A stretch of DNA of 64,000 nt from an uncultured Tenacibaculum sp. (GTDB lineage Bacteria > Bacteroidota > Bacteroidia > Flavobacteriales > Flavobacteriaceae). The position numbers and the translations under genes are program-made. Shown here one piece after another: positions 9,304 to 18,022 of the stretch (position 1 is its first letter; the number at the start of each line of letters is the position of its first letter). The stretch covers positions 1 to 64,000 of the forward strand of contig CANMJA010000002.1 of the NCBI GenBank assembly GCA_947498055.1, in the 5' to 3' direction. The notes beneath the pieces are model-generated. The model ran no database searches, had not been told where the DNA came from, and saw only the letters and a list, made by a program, of their open reading frames with translations.

Positions 9304-9685
9304 GGAGAACATTTTTAAGGAAGGGAATCCTTATTTATCTTAACATAAGTTAAGATTGAATAATCCCTAAACAAAATCAACTCATGTTTGAGGGGCATGA
9401 GTTGATTGTTTTTTGAAAGGTGCATTTTTAAGAATGAAGTCTTTTATTTTCCCTAAATGAAATCAACTTAGTTTAAAACGCTTACGATAAAAATAATAAA
9501 AAAATAAAGAACTGAGAAACAACATTTAAAATTAATACTAAAACACAAAACAAGGAGAGTTGCTTTTTGGGAGGGAGCATTTTTTAAAGACGGGAATCTT
9601 TTCTTTTCTCTTAGCGCAAGTTAGGTTATATTTTTCCCTAAATGAAGCCAACTAGGGTATAGCTAGTTTCTATACCCCAAGTTGG
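9304..9685 (+). repeat. three degenerate repeats with hairpins in a 734-bp gene-free stretch
   Basis: Within 9130-9863 I see no gene. Three related blocks begin near 9304, 9414 and 9569. Each has a GCATTTTTAA-like start, a GGGAATC-like middle and a CCCTAAATGAAATCAACT-like end. Block one contains hairpin 9337-9356 and a strong terminator at 9375-9413; block three ends in a long stem at 9648-9685 (CCAACT and GGGTATAG paired with CTATACCC and AGTTGG). They could be small RNAs or decayed copies of a regulatory leader. Confidence 0.5.
9375..9413 (+). terminator. strong plus-strand intrinsic terminator in the repeat region
   Basis: AATCAACTCATG (9375-9386) and CATGAGTTGATT (9396-9407) form a perfect 12-bp stem with a 9-nt loop, followed by GTTTTTT. 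No plus-strand coding gene ends here, so a short non-coding transcript is likely. Confidence 0.65.
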
Positions 9686-9863
9686 TAAATTTCAAATAAA
9701 AAAAACATTTGTTTGTTTTATTTGAAATAATTATTGTAATTTTACAAATATTATAAAAATAAGCTATGAATAATCGATATTATTTTTAGTTTTTTGTATT
9801 TATGTGATATTATTTTATGTATTATCACAAATTAACCCGTAATCTATTAAATCTTAAATAAAA

Positions 9864-11300
9864 ATGAAAGCAATTAAATTTGTGAGTATTTTAGGATGCC
9901 TATTTGTACTATCCTTACATGCTCAAGAGAAAGAAACGAACTGTGAGTTCAATTTTAAAGAAGCTCTTTTTTACCTAAAAGGAGATGCTAATTTTGCGAA
10001 AGACTCCTTAAAGTCCGTTCGACTACTAAAACCCTGTATAGAAAAAGGGTACGACAAAGCACAAGTGCTCATGGGCAGACTTTACCAAGCCCAAAAAACA
10101 GCAGAAACAGACCAAAAAGCATTTGCACTCTACCAATTAGCAGCCAAACAAGGCAATGCCATGGCAATGGCAGATTTAGGTATTTTATACAAATACGGTA
10201 GAGGTTGTAAATTAAACTTTAACAAGGCTAGAAAATGGTTTACAAAAAGTGCTAAGCTAGGAAACCATAAAGCAGCCTATAGTTTAGGATATCTGTATTT
10301 AAAAGGTTTTGGTACTATTACACAAAATTATACCAAAGCGGTAAAGTGGTTTAAAAAAAGTGAACACCCAATGGCTAATTATTGGCTGGGCGTGTGTTAT
10401 TTAAAAGGCTACGGAGTTACTAAAGATGTACAAAAAGCCAGTGAATTGTTGGGAGAAGCAAGTACTAACAATAATTTTAAAGAAACTAACATTACTACTA
10501 CGAGTAATACCGAAGAAATTCAAAAAACAACTGCTTTACCAATAGAAAACACGATTTCTTCACCTACTATTGAAAAAGAAATTACCGAAGATTTTCTGTT
10601 AGGTGAATGGACAGGAACTTTACTAAAGTTAGATTGGTCTAAAAAACAATTAGAAGCTAAAAAAGACATTGCCATTAGCTTTTTATTAGATTCTATTACA
10701 GGTACTTTACAATCTAAAATACGTATAGATGAAAAGGTAATAGAAGATGCTATTTTAAAAATGGACGAGACTATTTATTTTGAAAACACCCGTTTTTCTT
10801 TGCCACACGAGTCATACAAAAAAGAGATTCCGAACAACTTAGAATACACGATTCTTTCGAGCGATTTACAATTAAAAACAGTAAACGGCATACCCTACTT
10901 AATCGCCAATATAGAAAGTTATATTAAAAACTGGAACGAGTCAGGTGCTCCTTTACGTTTGGTTTTAAAGAAAAAAGAAACCTTTACCAATACCGATAAA
11001 GAACTTTCTAACGATGCTTTAATTGCATTATCTCAGCAAGAAGATAATTTTATAAAACTATATCCTAATCCTTTTCAGGAAGATTTAATTATTTCTTATG
11101 TATTAGCAGAACAAGCAACCATAAAGGTACAGTTAAACGATTTACAGGGAAACATAAAAGAAGTAATAGCCGATAATAAAATACAAGAAAAAGGAGACTA
11201 TCGCTACTTTTTAGACGGTAGTAATCTTAAAAAAGGCACATATGTAGTAAGTGTATTTGTAAACAACCAAAGAAAAACAAGAGTAATTATAAAAAAATAA
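9864..11300 (+). CDS. Sel1-repeat protein with type IX secretion sorting tail
   Basis: A 478-residue exported protein. A signal peptide ends near LHAQEK. Residues about 30-200 are Sel1-like TPR repeats, with phrases such as AQVLMGRLYQ, AMADLGILYKYGRG, AAYSLGYLYLKGFG and ANYWLGVCYLKGYG. A beta-rich middle domain of unknown family follows. The last 85 residues are a T9SS C-terminal sorting domain (FIKLYPNPFQEDLIISY ... KKGTYVVSVFV). It should pass the outer membrane by the host's type IX system. It lies 6 bp before the next secreted protein, so the two probably form an operon. Sel1 repeats suggest protein-protein binding at the cell surface. Confidence 0.88.
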   Translation: MKAIKFVSILGCLFVLSLHAQEKETNCEFNFKEALFYLKGDANFAKDSLKSVRLLKPCIEKGYDKAQVLMGRLYQAQKTAETDQKAFALYQLAAKQGNAMAMADLGILYKYGRGCKLNFNKARKWFTKSAKLGNHKAAYSLGYLYLKGFGTITQNYTKAVKWFKKSEHPMANYWLGVCYLKGYGVTKDVQKASELLGEASTNNNFKETNITTTSNTEEIQKTTALPIENTISSPTIEKEITEDFLLGEWTGTLLKLDWSKKQLEAKKDIAISFLLDSITGTLQSKIRIDEKVIEDAILKMDETIYFENTRFSLPHESYKKEIPNNLEYTILSSDLQLKTVNGIPYLIANIESYIKNWNESGAPLRLVLKKKETFTNTDKELSNDALIALSQQEDNFIKLYPNPFQEDLIISYVLAEQATIKVQLNDLQGNIKEVIADNKIQEKGDYRYFLDGSNLKKGTYVVSVFVNNQRKTRVIIKK

Positions 11301-11306
11301 AAAGCC

Positions 11307-13271
11307 ATGAAAAAATATATATTCACCTTATGTTTAGCAATCTTTTCGGTTTGCTTAAGTACAGGATACGCACAAAATATTGATACTCCAGATGAATTTA
11401 TAGGAGGAATAGAGCCCATATTAGATTTCCCTGATGAAGATAAGTCGGAAAACACAAACATTAGAATAGGTTTTGATTTCGGTTCTTTTATTTTTAATCA
11501 TGCACTAATTAATTCTGTTAACAGAAGAAACTACGGCAATTGGTTAAACAAACAAAAAGATATTCTTAAAAAAGCAATTGAAAATAAATTAGGGAAAAAC
11601 TACAACCATCTTAATGACGGATTAAAAGATGTATTTAAAAATATTGAAACACCAGGTTTAACCAAAAACGTAAGAGGTGTACATAGTAATTATGGAGGAA
11701 AAGTTGGCGAAAAAACTGAGATTAGAGATAAAGACATTAGAAATATTAAACTCTTAGATCTTAGAAAAGCAGAAATAAAAGCAGGAAAAACAAATTCTGA
11801 GTATGGGCATTTAAAATATGGAGCAACACCAATAAAAAACTTACGAACTATTTCTCAGGTTGATGGGTTAAGAAACACAACTCTTAATCATTTAAAGGAG
11901 AACGATGTTTTATGGGTTTCTGAAAACAATACACTCTTAATGTTGGCTGAAATTCAAAATGCATTAAGCAGAAAAACTATAGGGAATCATCCTTTTATGA
12001 ACCATGTGGCAAATCAGCAATTAAATTATGTATACAGTTCTAATGATGATTTAGTAGATTTAGATGTAATTCAATTATATGTTAATAGTGTAAATGCACC
12101 AATTAATTATGTAGCTACTTTATTTAATCAAAAAGTGTTCTTAAAATTTTTTACTACTCCCAATCTAATAGAGCATTTTGCAATTAATAACCACGGAAGA
12201 CCTCGATCTATTTTTCATAAAGACGCACATATAGATTTTCTACATAAATATGGTCCTATAGAAAGAGGAAGAGAGCTACATAGGCAAAGAAATGAAAGGA
12301 TTGCACAATGGTTAAATAGCATGTCTAGAGAAGAGATGCTAACAGAAACCATGATAGAAAATTTAGGTTCTAGAAACAAAAATTTTTTAGATGCTAGACC
12401 AAAGTTAAGACAAGAAGTTTCTGAATATTTTAAGACAAATAATTTTTCTGAGGTTTCACACGATTGTATTAATTATTTATTAAACCAATTACAAAGCGGA
12501 CAAAATTTTGCTCCTGATGTTAACTTGTATGAAACAAGAGGAAAGATTTTAAAACAAAGTGCATTTAACCCTAATACTGCTATTAGACTAAATTTAAACC
12601 CAGCAGCTATAAAAGAGGGGTTTAAAGGTTTTTCCAATGTTTTATCAGTACTACTAGAAAACAATAAATACCCAGAATATGAAGGGTTTATTATTAGAAA
12701 TATCTTTGGTGTTAATGGATTAAATTTCGATGCCACAATTTCAAATGATTGGTTTGGTAATGGTTTTTACTTTTCACATAGTGACGAAAATTCAATTCAG
12801 ATTAATTTTGAAGATAATAACAATAAATATGGTGATGATATTGATATATTTAAACCATGTAGAAGTTCTTTCAATTTTAAGCAATTAGGTACTACTGGAT
12901 CTTACGAAGCAACCATAAACAAAATAAATGTAGATGTGGATGCATTATGGACTTCTGGCCCTGGAAGACCTGTTTATAGCTTTGGTGAAATGATTATCCA
13001 TAAAATCTATGTGTTTTTCCCAAAATTTTCAGGAAGTATGGTAACTAATTCAGTGGAGGTTTTCAATAAAGCAGAAAATGATTTGGATAGATTTTTTTCT
13101 TTATATTTACAGACCAACCAGCATGAACCTACAAATATAGAAATGGAGAATGCTTTTTTAGGATTTTTAAACACGAGATTAGCAGCCTTTAAAGGATTAG
13201 CAAAACGCTTACCTTCAAATGGGAATAATTTAGCTGGGAAACTATACAAACATTGTTTATTTGGTTTTTAA
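11307..13271 (+). CDS. large secreted protein, candidate toxin
   Basis: A 654-residue protein with a signal peptide ending near GYAQ and no recognised domain or T9SS tail. The middle is helical and basic; the C-terminal third is beta-rich and contains WFGNGFYFS, which faintly recalls the GxGxYF phrase of ADP-ribosyltransferase folds, although I see no full catalytic set. It is sandwiched between the Sel1/T9SS protein and a small cytosolic protein whose start lies next to its stop codon. That arrangement is what a secreted effector with its immunity gene would look like. Function unproven. Confidence 0.7.
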   Translation: MKKYIFTLCLAIFSVCLSTGYAQNIDTPDEFIGGIEPILDFPDEDKSENTNIRIGFDFGSFIFNHALINSVNRRNYGNWLNKQKDILKKAIENKLGKNYNHLNDGLKDVFKNIETPGLTKNVRGVHSNYGGKVGEKTEIRDKDIRNIKLLDLRKAEIKAGKTNSEYGHLKYGATPIKNLRTISQVDGLRNTTLNHLKENDVLWVSENNTLLMLAEIQNALSRKTIGNHPFMNHVANQQLNYVYSSNDDLVDLDVIQLYVNSVNAPINYVATLFNQKVFLKFFTTPNLIEHFAINNHGRPRSIFHKDAHIDFLHKYGPIERGRELHRQRNERIAQWLNSMSREEMLTETMIENLGSRNKNFLDARPKLRQEVSEYFKTNNFSEVSHDCINYLLNQLQSGQNFAPDVNLYETRGKILKQSAFNPNTAIRLNLNPAAIKEGFKGFSNVLSVLLENNKYPEYEGFIIRNIFGVNGLNFDATISNDWFGNGFYFSHSDENSIQINFEDNNNKYGDDIDIFKPCRSSFNFKQLGTTGSYEATINKINVDVDALWTSGPGRPVYSFGEMIIHKIYVFFPKFSGSMVTNSVEVFNKAENDLDRFFSLYLQTNQHEPTNIEMENAFLGFLNTRLAAFKGLAKRLPSNGNNLAGKLYKHCLFGF

Positions 13272-13272
13272 T

Positions 13273-13929
13273 ATGAAAAAAGAAGAAATAATAAACGAGG
13301 TGTTAAAATATTATCCTTTACATAATGAAAAAAGTAACTCAGCACCATTAGACTACTACAAAACACCCGAAATACAAAAACTTAAATCCTTATTAAAAGA
13401 AAGATATAATCAAAATGAATGGTTCCTAAATATTCCTAAATGGTTTGTTTTGGAAAAATGGCCTAAACCAATATTTACCAGGCAAGCTAATGTTCAAGAT
13501 ATAATGTGGCCTTATTTTTCAATATGGATTCATGATTTTGTTAAAGGTGAACATTATACTATTAGTGCTAGCCATATAATACCATATTTTTTAATTTATA
13601 AATGGAAAAATAAAGATGTACCAATAGGAGGGCTTGATTATTTTTCTTGTGCAATTAATAGAGAAGAATATTTTGAAAATTTAATATTTGAAGGATTTAA
13701 TCCTAATAATATTATTGATATTGACACAAAAAAAGTAGAACAAACTTATTTAAAATATTTAGGAGTAAAGTTATTTACTGAAATTAATATTTTAAATGAA
13801 ACAATTCCTAAAGTGCATTTTGAAAATATTACCGATAATGTACTTAAGATAAGTGATTTGTTTGATGGAATAAGTAAGTTCAAACTTCATAAACCTTATT
13901 TAGATGAATTAGGATCAGGTTTTTTATGA
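13273..13929 (+). CDS. cytosolic partner of the secreted protein, candidate immunity protein
   Basis: A 218-residue protein without signal peptide or membrane segment. I take ATG 13273 (MKKEEIINEV), one base after the TAA of the large secreted gene, rather than an upstream start overlapping it. It is rich in aromatic and acidic residues, as immunity proteins of polymorphic toxin systems often are, but I do not recognise the family. The close spacing implies co-expression with the secreted protein. A strong hairpin follows at 13955-13992. Confidence 0.7.
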   Translation: MKKEEIINEVLKYYPLHNEKSNSAPLDYYKTPEIQKLKSLLKERYNQNEWFLNIPKWFVLEKWPKPIFTRQANVQDIMWPYFSIWIHDFVKGEHYTISASHIIPYFLIYKWKNKDVPIGGLDYFSCAINREEYFENLIFEGFNPNNIIDIDTKKVEQTYLKYLGVKLFTEINILNETIPKVHFENITDNVLKISDLFDGISKFKLHKPYLDELGSGFL

Positions 13930-13954
13930 TTAATTTATTTCTAAATATATAAAA

Positions 13955-13992
13955 GTTTAAAATACTATGGATTAATCTGTGGTATTTTAAAC
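13955..13992 (+). terminator. terminator after the cargo operon
   Basis: GTTTAAAATAC (13955-13965) pairs perfectly with GTATTTTAAAC (13982-13992). The strand following it is AT-rich without a long T run, so efficiency is uncertain. The remaining bases to 14193 are AT-rich with no visible gene. Confidence 0.5.
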
Positions 13993-14193
13993 TTATTAAC
14001 ACTCTACAAGATTAATATATAAATAAAATATTTTAGCTTTATTTAAAGTTAATTTTGTTGATTAACAAAAAGATTACTTTTATTTATATAATATAGGTGA
14101 GTACATAAATATTTAAACTTTTTTACTTTTTAAAGAAATTCAACAATCCACCTATTATTCAATTTTTAATTTTATACGCGTACTAAAAGGATA

Positions 14194-14541
14194 TTATTGA
14201 ATTTTTTTTTGTCCATAGAAAATATTAGCAAGAAAAAATATCTGAGCAAAAAATGTAATAAAGAGACCTGTTTCAATAATGGAATTATTTTCGTTATGAA
14301 TTCCAAACATTTTAATCAGTAACGTTGGAAAAAAAAGCATCAATAAACCTAAAATGGTTATTGAAATATGAGAAAAACTCAACCATTTATATATTTTGAA
14401 AGACAATTTGTTTATTATCAAGTATAGAATAGGAATTATTATAAATAATAAAAGAGCAAAATAAATAAGATTAAAATGTCTTACATTAAAACTAGAGGAA
14501 TTTAAAATGAATAGTTTTTGATAGATATTAAACATATACAA
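14194..14541 (-). CDS. small three-TM membrane protein
   Basis: A protein of 113-115 residues (start at ATG 14541 or 14535) with three predicted membrane helices: FALLLFIIIPILYLII, HISITILGLLMLFFP and TGLFITFFAQIFFLANIF. It resembles generic short DUF membrane proteins of Bacteroidetes. It is the only minus-strand gene among the cargo and is isolated on both sides, which is typical of a moron gene. Function unknown. Confidence 0.65.
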   Translation of the reverse strand: MYMFNIYQKLFILNSSSFNVRHFNLIYFALLLFIIIPILYLIINKLSFKIYKWLSFSHISITILGLLMLFFPTLLIKMFGIHNENNSIIETGLFITFFAQIFFLANIFYGQKKIQ

Positions 14542-14814
14542 TATTTTTTATTTTGTAAAGTAAATATAAGAATATTGTTTTAAAACAACAATTATCATTA
14601 CAGGATTTTAGTCTTTATTAAAAAAAGTGATAGCTATATTACTGGTTTAAATAGCGGTTGTAAGTGGGAATTTCATGCAATTGATGTAAGTATGAGAAAT
14701 CAAACTTTACTGCTACGGGAGTTTTAAATTGGAATAAACATCTATAAAGAATTAAAAATATTTAAAGGAACTGTTGAATAAAAAAGTAAAATAAATTCAT
14801 ATCACAATAAAATA

Positions 14815-14839
14815 AAAAGCCTCTTTAAAAGAGGCTTTT
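14815..14839 (-). terminator. late-operon terminator (bidirectional)
   Basis: AAAAGCCTC and GAGGCTTTT form a 9-bp stem about the loop TTTAAAA, with A and T tracts on both sides. It ends the late operon 105 bp after the last stop. The terminator and the sequence around it are repeated at 35551-35762. The stretch 14542-14814 may hold a broken coding remnant but no intact gene. Confidence 0.75.
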
Positions 14840-14944
14840 ATGCTTTACGATGAAAAGCGGTTGTTGGTAACCAACCAACCAAGTCTATCTACTACTAATG
14901 TACTAATATAAAGAAACACTTTACATATTTAAAATTTAAACTCC

Positions 14945-16690
14945 CTAAAATTCTACTTCTTGCAAATTAGATGATTGTCCGCTTGTTTGTTCAGATGCAA
15001 TTGGGTTTAACTTCCCGGAATAGATATTATATTGCAGTTCTTCTAAATTTCTATTTTGGTAGCGGTTTTTATCGGTATACACATAATGCTTTTTAAAGTC
15101 TGGAGACTTTTCTACGTAAAAAATACAATCACCATCAAAAGCACTTTTAGAACCACCTCTCATTTTTCCGTCTGCTGTTTGCTGAAAGACAATTAAAAAC
15201 AATTTTCCATCGTATTTTTTCCTTAAATGCGTATCCACTTCCAATTTACTATCTAATTCTTTAAGTTTAGCAAAACTATCTATTACGATAACATCGTGTT
15301 CGTGTATTATTTTATCCAATTCTTTAATAGTATCTATGCTATAAATATCTGTGTTATTTAAGGTGTTTACTCCTTTGTAATACAAATCTGCTTTTTCCCA
15401 ATACAAATCACTGTCTTTGTGTTCTTCCATAGTTATATGAGCAACCCTGTAACCTTTTGCTAAAGCATCAATAAAACGAAAAGCAAAGCGTGTTTTTCCG
15501 CTCCCTTGTTTCCCTGCAATGGTAGCAACTAAACTTTCTTTTGGTTTGATCTCTAAATTCCCTAGGAAAACGCTAAGGTTTGTATCTGCTATTTCGTAGC
15601 GTTTTACGACTTTGTATTTACGTTGCTGTTTTAAAAAAGCGGCTGAATTTTTATCGACTGGTTCTCCAGGTACTTTCTTATTTTTTTTCACCCTTGGTCT
15701 GGCAAGCTGCTCTGCTATAGTATTGGGTAATGGGTTTGCTAGTTGAAAATCTTTAACAGAGGTGTTTTTTTGTTTTACTTTCTCTACTGCAACACTAAAA
15801 GATTCTGTGGTTTCTTTTTTTAAGGAACTATAAAATTTTGGTTCTTTTTGCTCGTTTACCTGCAATAGAAGATCCACTGCTTTTTGCGCCTGTGAAGCAG
15901 CACGCATAAGTAATTTATTATCCTCTCCCATAAATTTTAATGCTAATAACCAGTTTTTCAAATAGCTTGCATGGTTTTTCTGAGTCTTCCATAAAATCCC
16001 TGCTTGCGCAGATAGAAATACCGCTCCAAATTCTGCAATAAGTTCTTCTTTGGCATATTCTAGCGACCCAAACTTATTTTTTAAAGAACGATTAAGGCGT
16101 TTTGGATGTCCTGTGCTATGTATCATTTCATGAAACAACGTACTGTAATAACTTTCACTTTTATGAAAATCTTTATAATTAGGCATACTCACAATATCAG
16201 TGGTTGGAGAATAATATGCTCCATCTGCTGCATGTCTAATCTTAGCACTATTGCTTGGAAAATTCTTTATAATAAGCTCCGCAATAGGATTTCTTTGATC
16301 TTCTTTGCGCTCTTTTTGAGGTGGTATATATCCTAATCTCGCTTTTTCTATTTCTGTAAGGGTGTCTAATTTAAAGTCGATATCCTCAACATCTTTTCCA
16401 TTATAAACGATGTACTCTTTTAAAATAGGAATCGTGGTAACTAAATAGTCAAAATGATTAGCGTCGTGTCCCACCTTCTTTAGATGTTCTCGCATTTCTT
16501 TTTTATTGTAGGTGGTGAAGTGTTTATCTTTTCTTTCAGGCTCAAACTTGTACAAGCTTGTAAAATAAACGATCAAGTACTTTTCTGCCTTTGGTTTTAA
16601 TTTTGCTTTTTTACTTTGGATTTGATCTTTGGTAAGAAAGTAAGGGTTTTTAAAAATCGTTAGAGGATTTCCATTTTTAAGCATAATCAC
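14945..16690 (-). CDS. ArdC-type zincin fused to a RecA/AAA_25-type ATPase
   Basis: The GTG at 16690 gives 581 residues, but homology continues upstream. Residues about 1-290 are the second half of the ArdC N-terminal domain and a zincin with HEMIHSTGH and YAKEELIAEFGA. After a linker, residues about 385-560 are a P-loop ATPase with AGKQGSGKTRFAF, the Walker B strand DVIVIDS and LIVFQQTADGKMRGGSK, like RecA/DnaB-type AAA_25 proteins. ArdC proteins bind single-stranded DNA and protect incoming DNA; the ATPase might act in replication or packaging. In the same frame 16691-16996 encodes the missing N-terminal part (ALNAPLLSPNDIYQKI, YATKKPYRGVNV) without ATG, GTG or TTG. Last gene of the late operon. 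Confidence 0.85.
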   Translation of the reverse strand: MIMLKNGNPLTIFKNPYFLTKDQIQSKKAKLKPKAEKYLIVYFTSLYKFEPERKDKHFTTYNKKEMREHLKKVGHDANHFDYLVTTIPILKEYIVYNGKDVEDIDFKLDTLTEIEKARLGYIPPQKERKEDQRNPIAELIIKNFPSNSAKIRHAADGAYYSPTTDIVSMPNYKDFHKSESYYSTLFHEMIHSTGHPKRLNRSLKNKFGSLEYAKEELIAEFGAVFLSAQAGILWKTQKNHASYLKNWLLALKFMGEDNKLLMRAASQAQKAVDLLLQVNEQKEPKFYSSLKKETTESFSVAVEKVKQKNTSVKDFQLANPLPNTIAEQLARPRVKKNKKVPGEPVDKNSAAFLKQQRKYKVVKRYEIADTNLSVFLGNLEIKPKESLVATIAGKQGSGKTRFAFRFIDALAKGYRVAHITMEEHKDSDLYWEKADLYYKGVNTLNNTDIYSIDTIKELDKIIHEHDVIVIDSFAKLKELDSKLEVDTHLRKKYDGKLFLIVFQQTADGKMRGGSKSAFDGDCIFYVEKSPDFKKHYVYTDKNRYQNRNLEELQYNIYSGKLNPIASEQTSGQSSNLQEVEF

Positions 16691-16996
16691 ATTTACCCCT
16701 CTATATGGTTTTTTAGTAGCATAACTCGTAGGTATTAAAAAAGTAGGTTGATTTAAGGTGTTAGCGTCCCATTCTTGTTGCCACTTTCCGTCGGATGCTT
16801 TGACCGATTTAATAATTTTATCGGTGATTTTTTGATAAATATCATTAGGGGATAAAAGCGGGGCATTTAAAGCGAAACTATCATTATCTATACCCTCTAT
16901 ATAATCTAACCCCGCTAAAAATTCGTGTGGAAAATCAGAGGTGCTATCCTTGGTTTTAGCTATCGTTTTTTTACTTTTTTTTTTGAGGAAATTTTT
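16691..16996 (-). other. start-less N-terminal extension of the ArdC/ATPase gene with A10 slip site
   Basis: This frame is open from a TGA at 16997-16999 into the ArdC gene, encodes conserved ArdC N-terminal sequence, and has no usual start codon. It overlaps the last 37 bp of the upstream gene. On the minus strand that overlap holds ten As (16975-16984): the upstream frame reads TCA AAA AAA AAA GTA and the ArdC frame reads CTC AAA AAA AAA AGT. A -1 slip joins the two into one product of roughly 800 residues. A missing base in the run would look the same. Confidence 0.7.
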
Positions 16997-17376
16997 TCAA
17001 TGTTACCACCTTTAGTATATCGATACCCTTTTTTTAGTCTTCCATTGGTTTGCAATCCTTCTTTTTTAGATGGCTTCGGAATTTTAGCAGTTTTTATAAT
17101 CCTACCTTTTTCAAATCGCCATCCTTTACGAAGCTTTCCATTTTTTGTTAATGCTTCTTTGTATGCCCCAATATGATAAGGGGCATTTAAAGCTGTTCCA
17201 TACTGTTTTATGGAAATGGTAAAAGTGTCAAAATCTGGATTTTCTAGTAAAACTTTAGACAATCTATATACTACCTCTGTGTTATTTCTCTTTTTTGCTT
17301 TTTCAATAAATTCTATTAGTTCTTTTCTACTAATATCCCTACCGTTTAAGGCATTAAATTCTTTTGTAACTTTCAT
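16960..17376 (-). CDS. small basic protein upstream of and in slip register with the ArdC gene
   Basis: A 138-residue protein. Its central part has TALNAPYHIGAYKEALTKNG and KLRKGWRFEKGRIIK, then two related GRLKKGYRYTKGG-type repeats. The C-terminus is lysine-rich (KISSKKKVKKR). The phrase ALNAPYHIG also echoes ALNAPLLSP in the start-less ArdC extension. It ends 40 bp into that extension, across an A10 run. It may be a short form of a longer frameshifted ArdC fusion, or a separate DNA-binding protein. It is translated just after the endolysin, whose possible membrane tail overlaps its first 23 bases. Confidence 0.7.
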   Translation of the reverse strand: MKVTKEFNALNGRDISRKELIEFIEKAKKRNNTEVVYRLSKVLLENPDFDTFTISIKQYGTALNAPYHIGAYKEALTKNGKLRKGWRFEKGRIIKTAKIPKPSKKEGLQTNGRLKKGYRYTKGGNIEKISSKKKVKKR

Positions 17377-17460
17377 TTTTTTTCCAATTTTTATAAACCA
17401 AATAGCTAACCACTACAACTCCAATAGTTCCCACAAGTAGGTTTACTGTCTTTTTTTTTT
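17354..17460 (-). other. orphan transmembrane-tail frame after the endolysin with A10 slip site
   Basis: Reading -1 to the endolysin after the A10 run (17451-17460) gives TVNLLVGTIGVVVVSYLVYK then NWKKNESYKRI and a stop at 17354-17356. This is a membrane helix with a lysine-rich end very like the anchors of neighbouring proteins (for example GIGTAGVLAFGTIIYLISKK). The frame has a stop directly before the A run and no ATG; an internal GTG would cut the helix. A -1 slip at the run would produce a membrane-tailed endolysin. Confidence 0.6.
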
Positions 17461-18009
17461 AATTATAATCCCAAACTTTCTACCCAGTGCAAAGACTCTA
17501 CTATTCCAACTATTTGCAAAGTGTTTATAATCCTTTAGACTCTTGTAGTATTGCAGACGTCCTTGTCCTATTTTGGCAAACAACTTTTGCGAATCTACTG
17601 AGTTGATTGCCTCTATGGTTTTTACGCCAATCACCCCATCGACCACTAATTGTTTTCCAAAATATTTATTAAGGGTTCTTTGTACAATTTTCGTGGTTAC
17701 TCTTGGGTTTGCATTTATAGCGTGGTCGGCAATCATTTCGGCAACTCCTTGGCTTTGTATTTCATCTGCTTTTATGGTGTCCCAAAACTCATTTTTAAAT
17801 AAAATATGGGCATCAAATTGCGTGATCGCTTTCATATCTTCCACTGTTGGAGGTCTACCAATTACACGTTCGTAAAACCTTGCAGAAACTCCATAATTTG
17901 TTCCAACTCGTTCTCTTTTAGAATTGTAATTTCCTTTGTCACTTACTAAATTTTGGTAACCTCCTTCTGCTCTCTCTAAAGAGTGCTTAAATAATTCATA
18001 GCTTGCCAT
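17443..18009 (-). CDS. GH108-type endolysin
   Basis: A 188-residue muramidase of the glycoside hydrolase 108 / N-acetylmuramidase phage family. The catalytic Glu lies in ERAEGGYQN near residue 14, followed by YGVSARFYER and an N-terminal domain to about residue 85. The C-terminal peptidoglycan-binding domain (PG_binding_3 type) has VDGVIGVKTIEAIN. It has no signal peptide, so it should need a holin or membrane tail to reach the wall. It sits beside the spanin-like lipoprotein and short TM proteins, making a lysis cassette. Its 3' end carries the A10 run described separately. Confidence 0.9.
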   Translation of the reverse strand: MASYELFKHSLERAEGGYQNLVSDKGNYNSKRERVGTNYGVSARFYERVIGRPPTVEDMKAITQFDAHILFKNEFWDTIKADEIQSQGVAEMIADHAINANPRVTTKIVQRTLNKYFGKQLVVDGVIGVKTIEAINSVDSQKLFAKIGQGRLQYYKSLKDYKHFANSWNSRVFALGRKFGIIIKKKRQ

Positions 18010-18022
18010 GTCATTTTCTTTT

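Noticed and set aside
12700..12800. ADP-ribosyltransferase toxin domain in the secreted 654-aa protein
   Set aside because: Only a WFGNGFYFS phrase is reminiscent; the other catalytic residues cannot be placed.
14600..14760. Remnant coding sequence downstream of the late operon
   Set aside because: Short protein-like stretches (GINIYKELKIFKGTVE) can be read but frames are broken and no family is recognisable, so I do not call a pseudogene.
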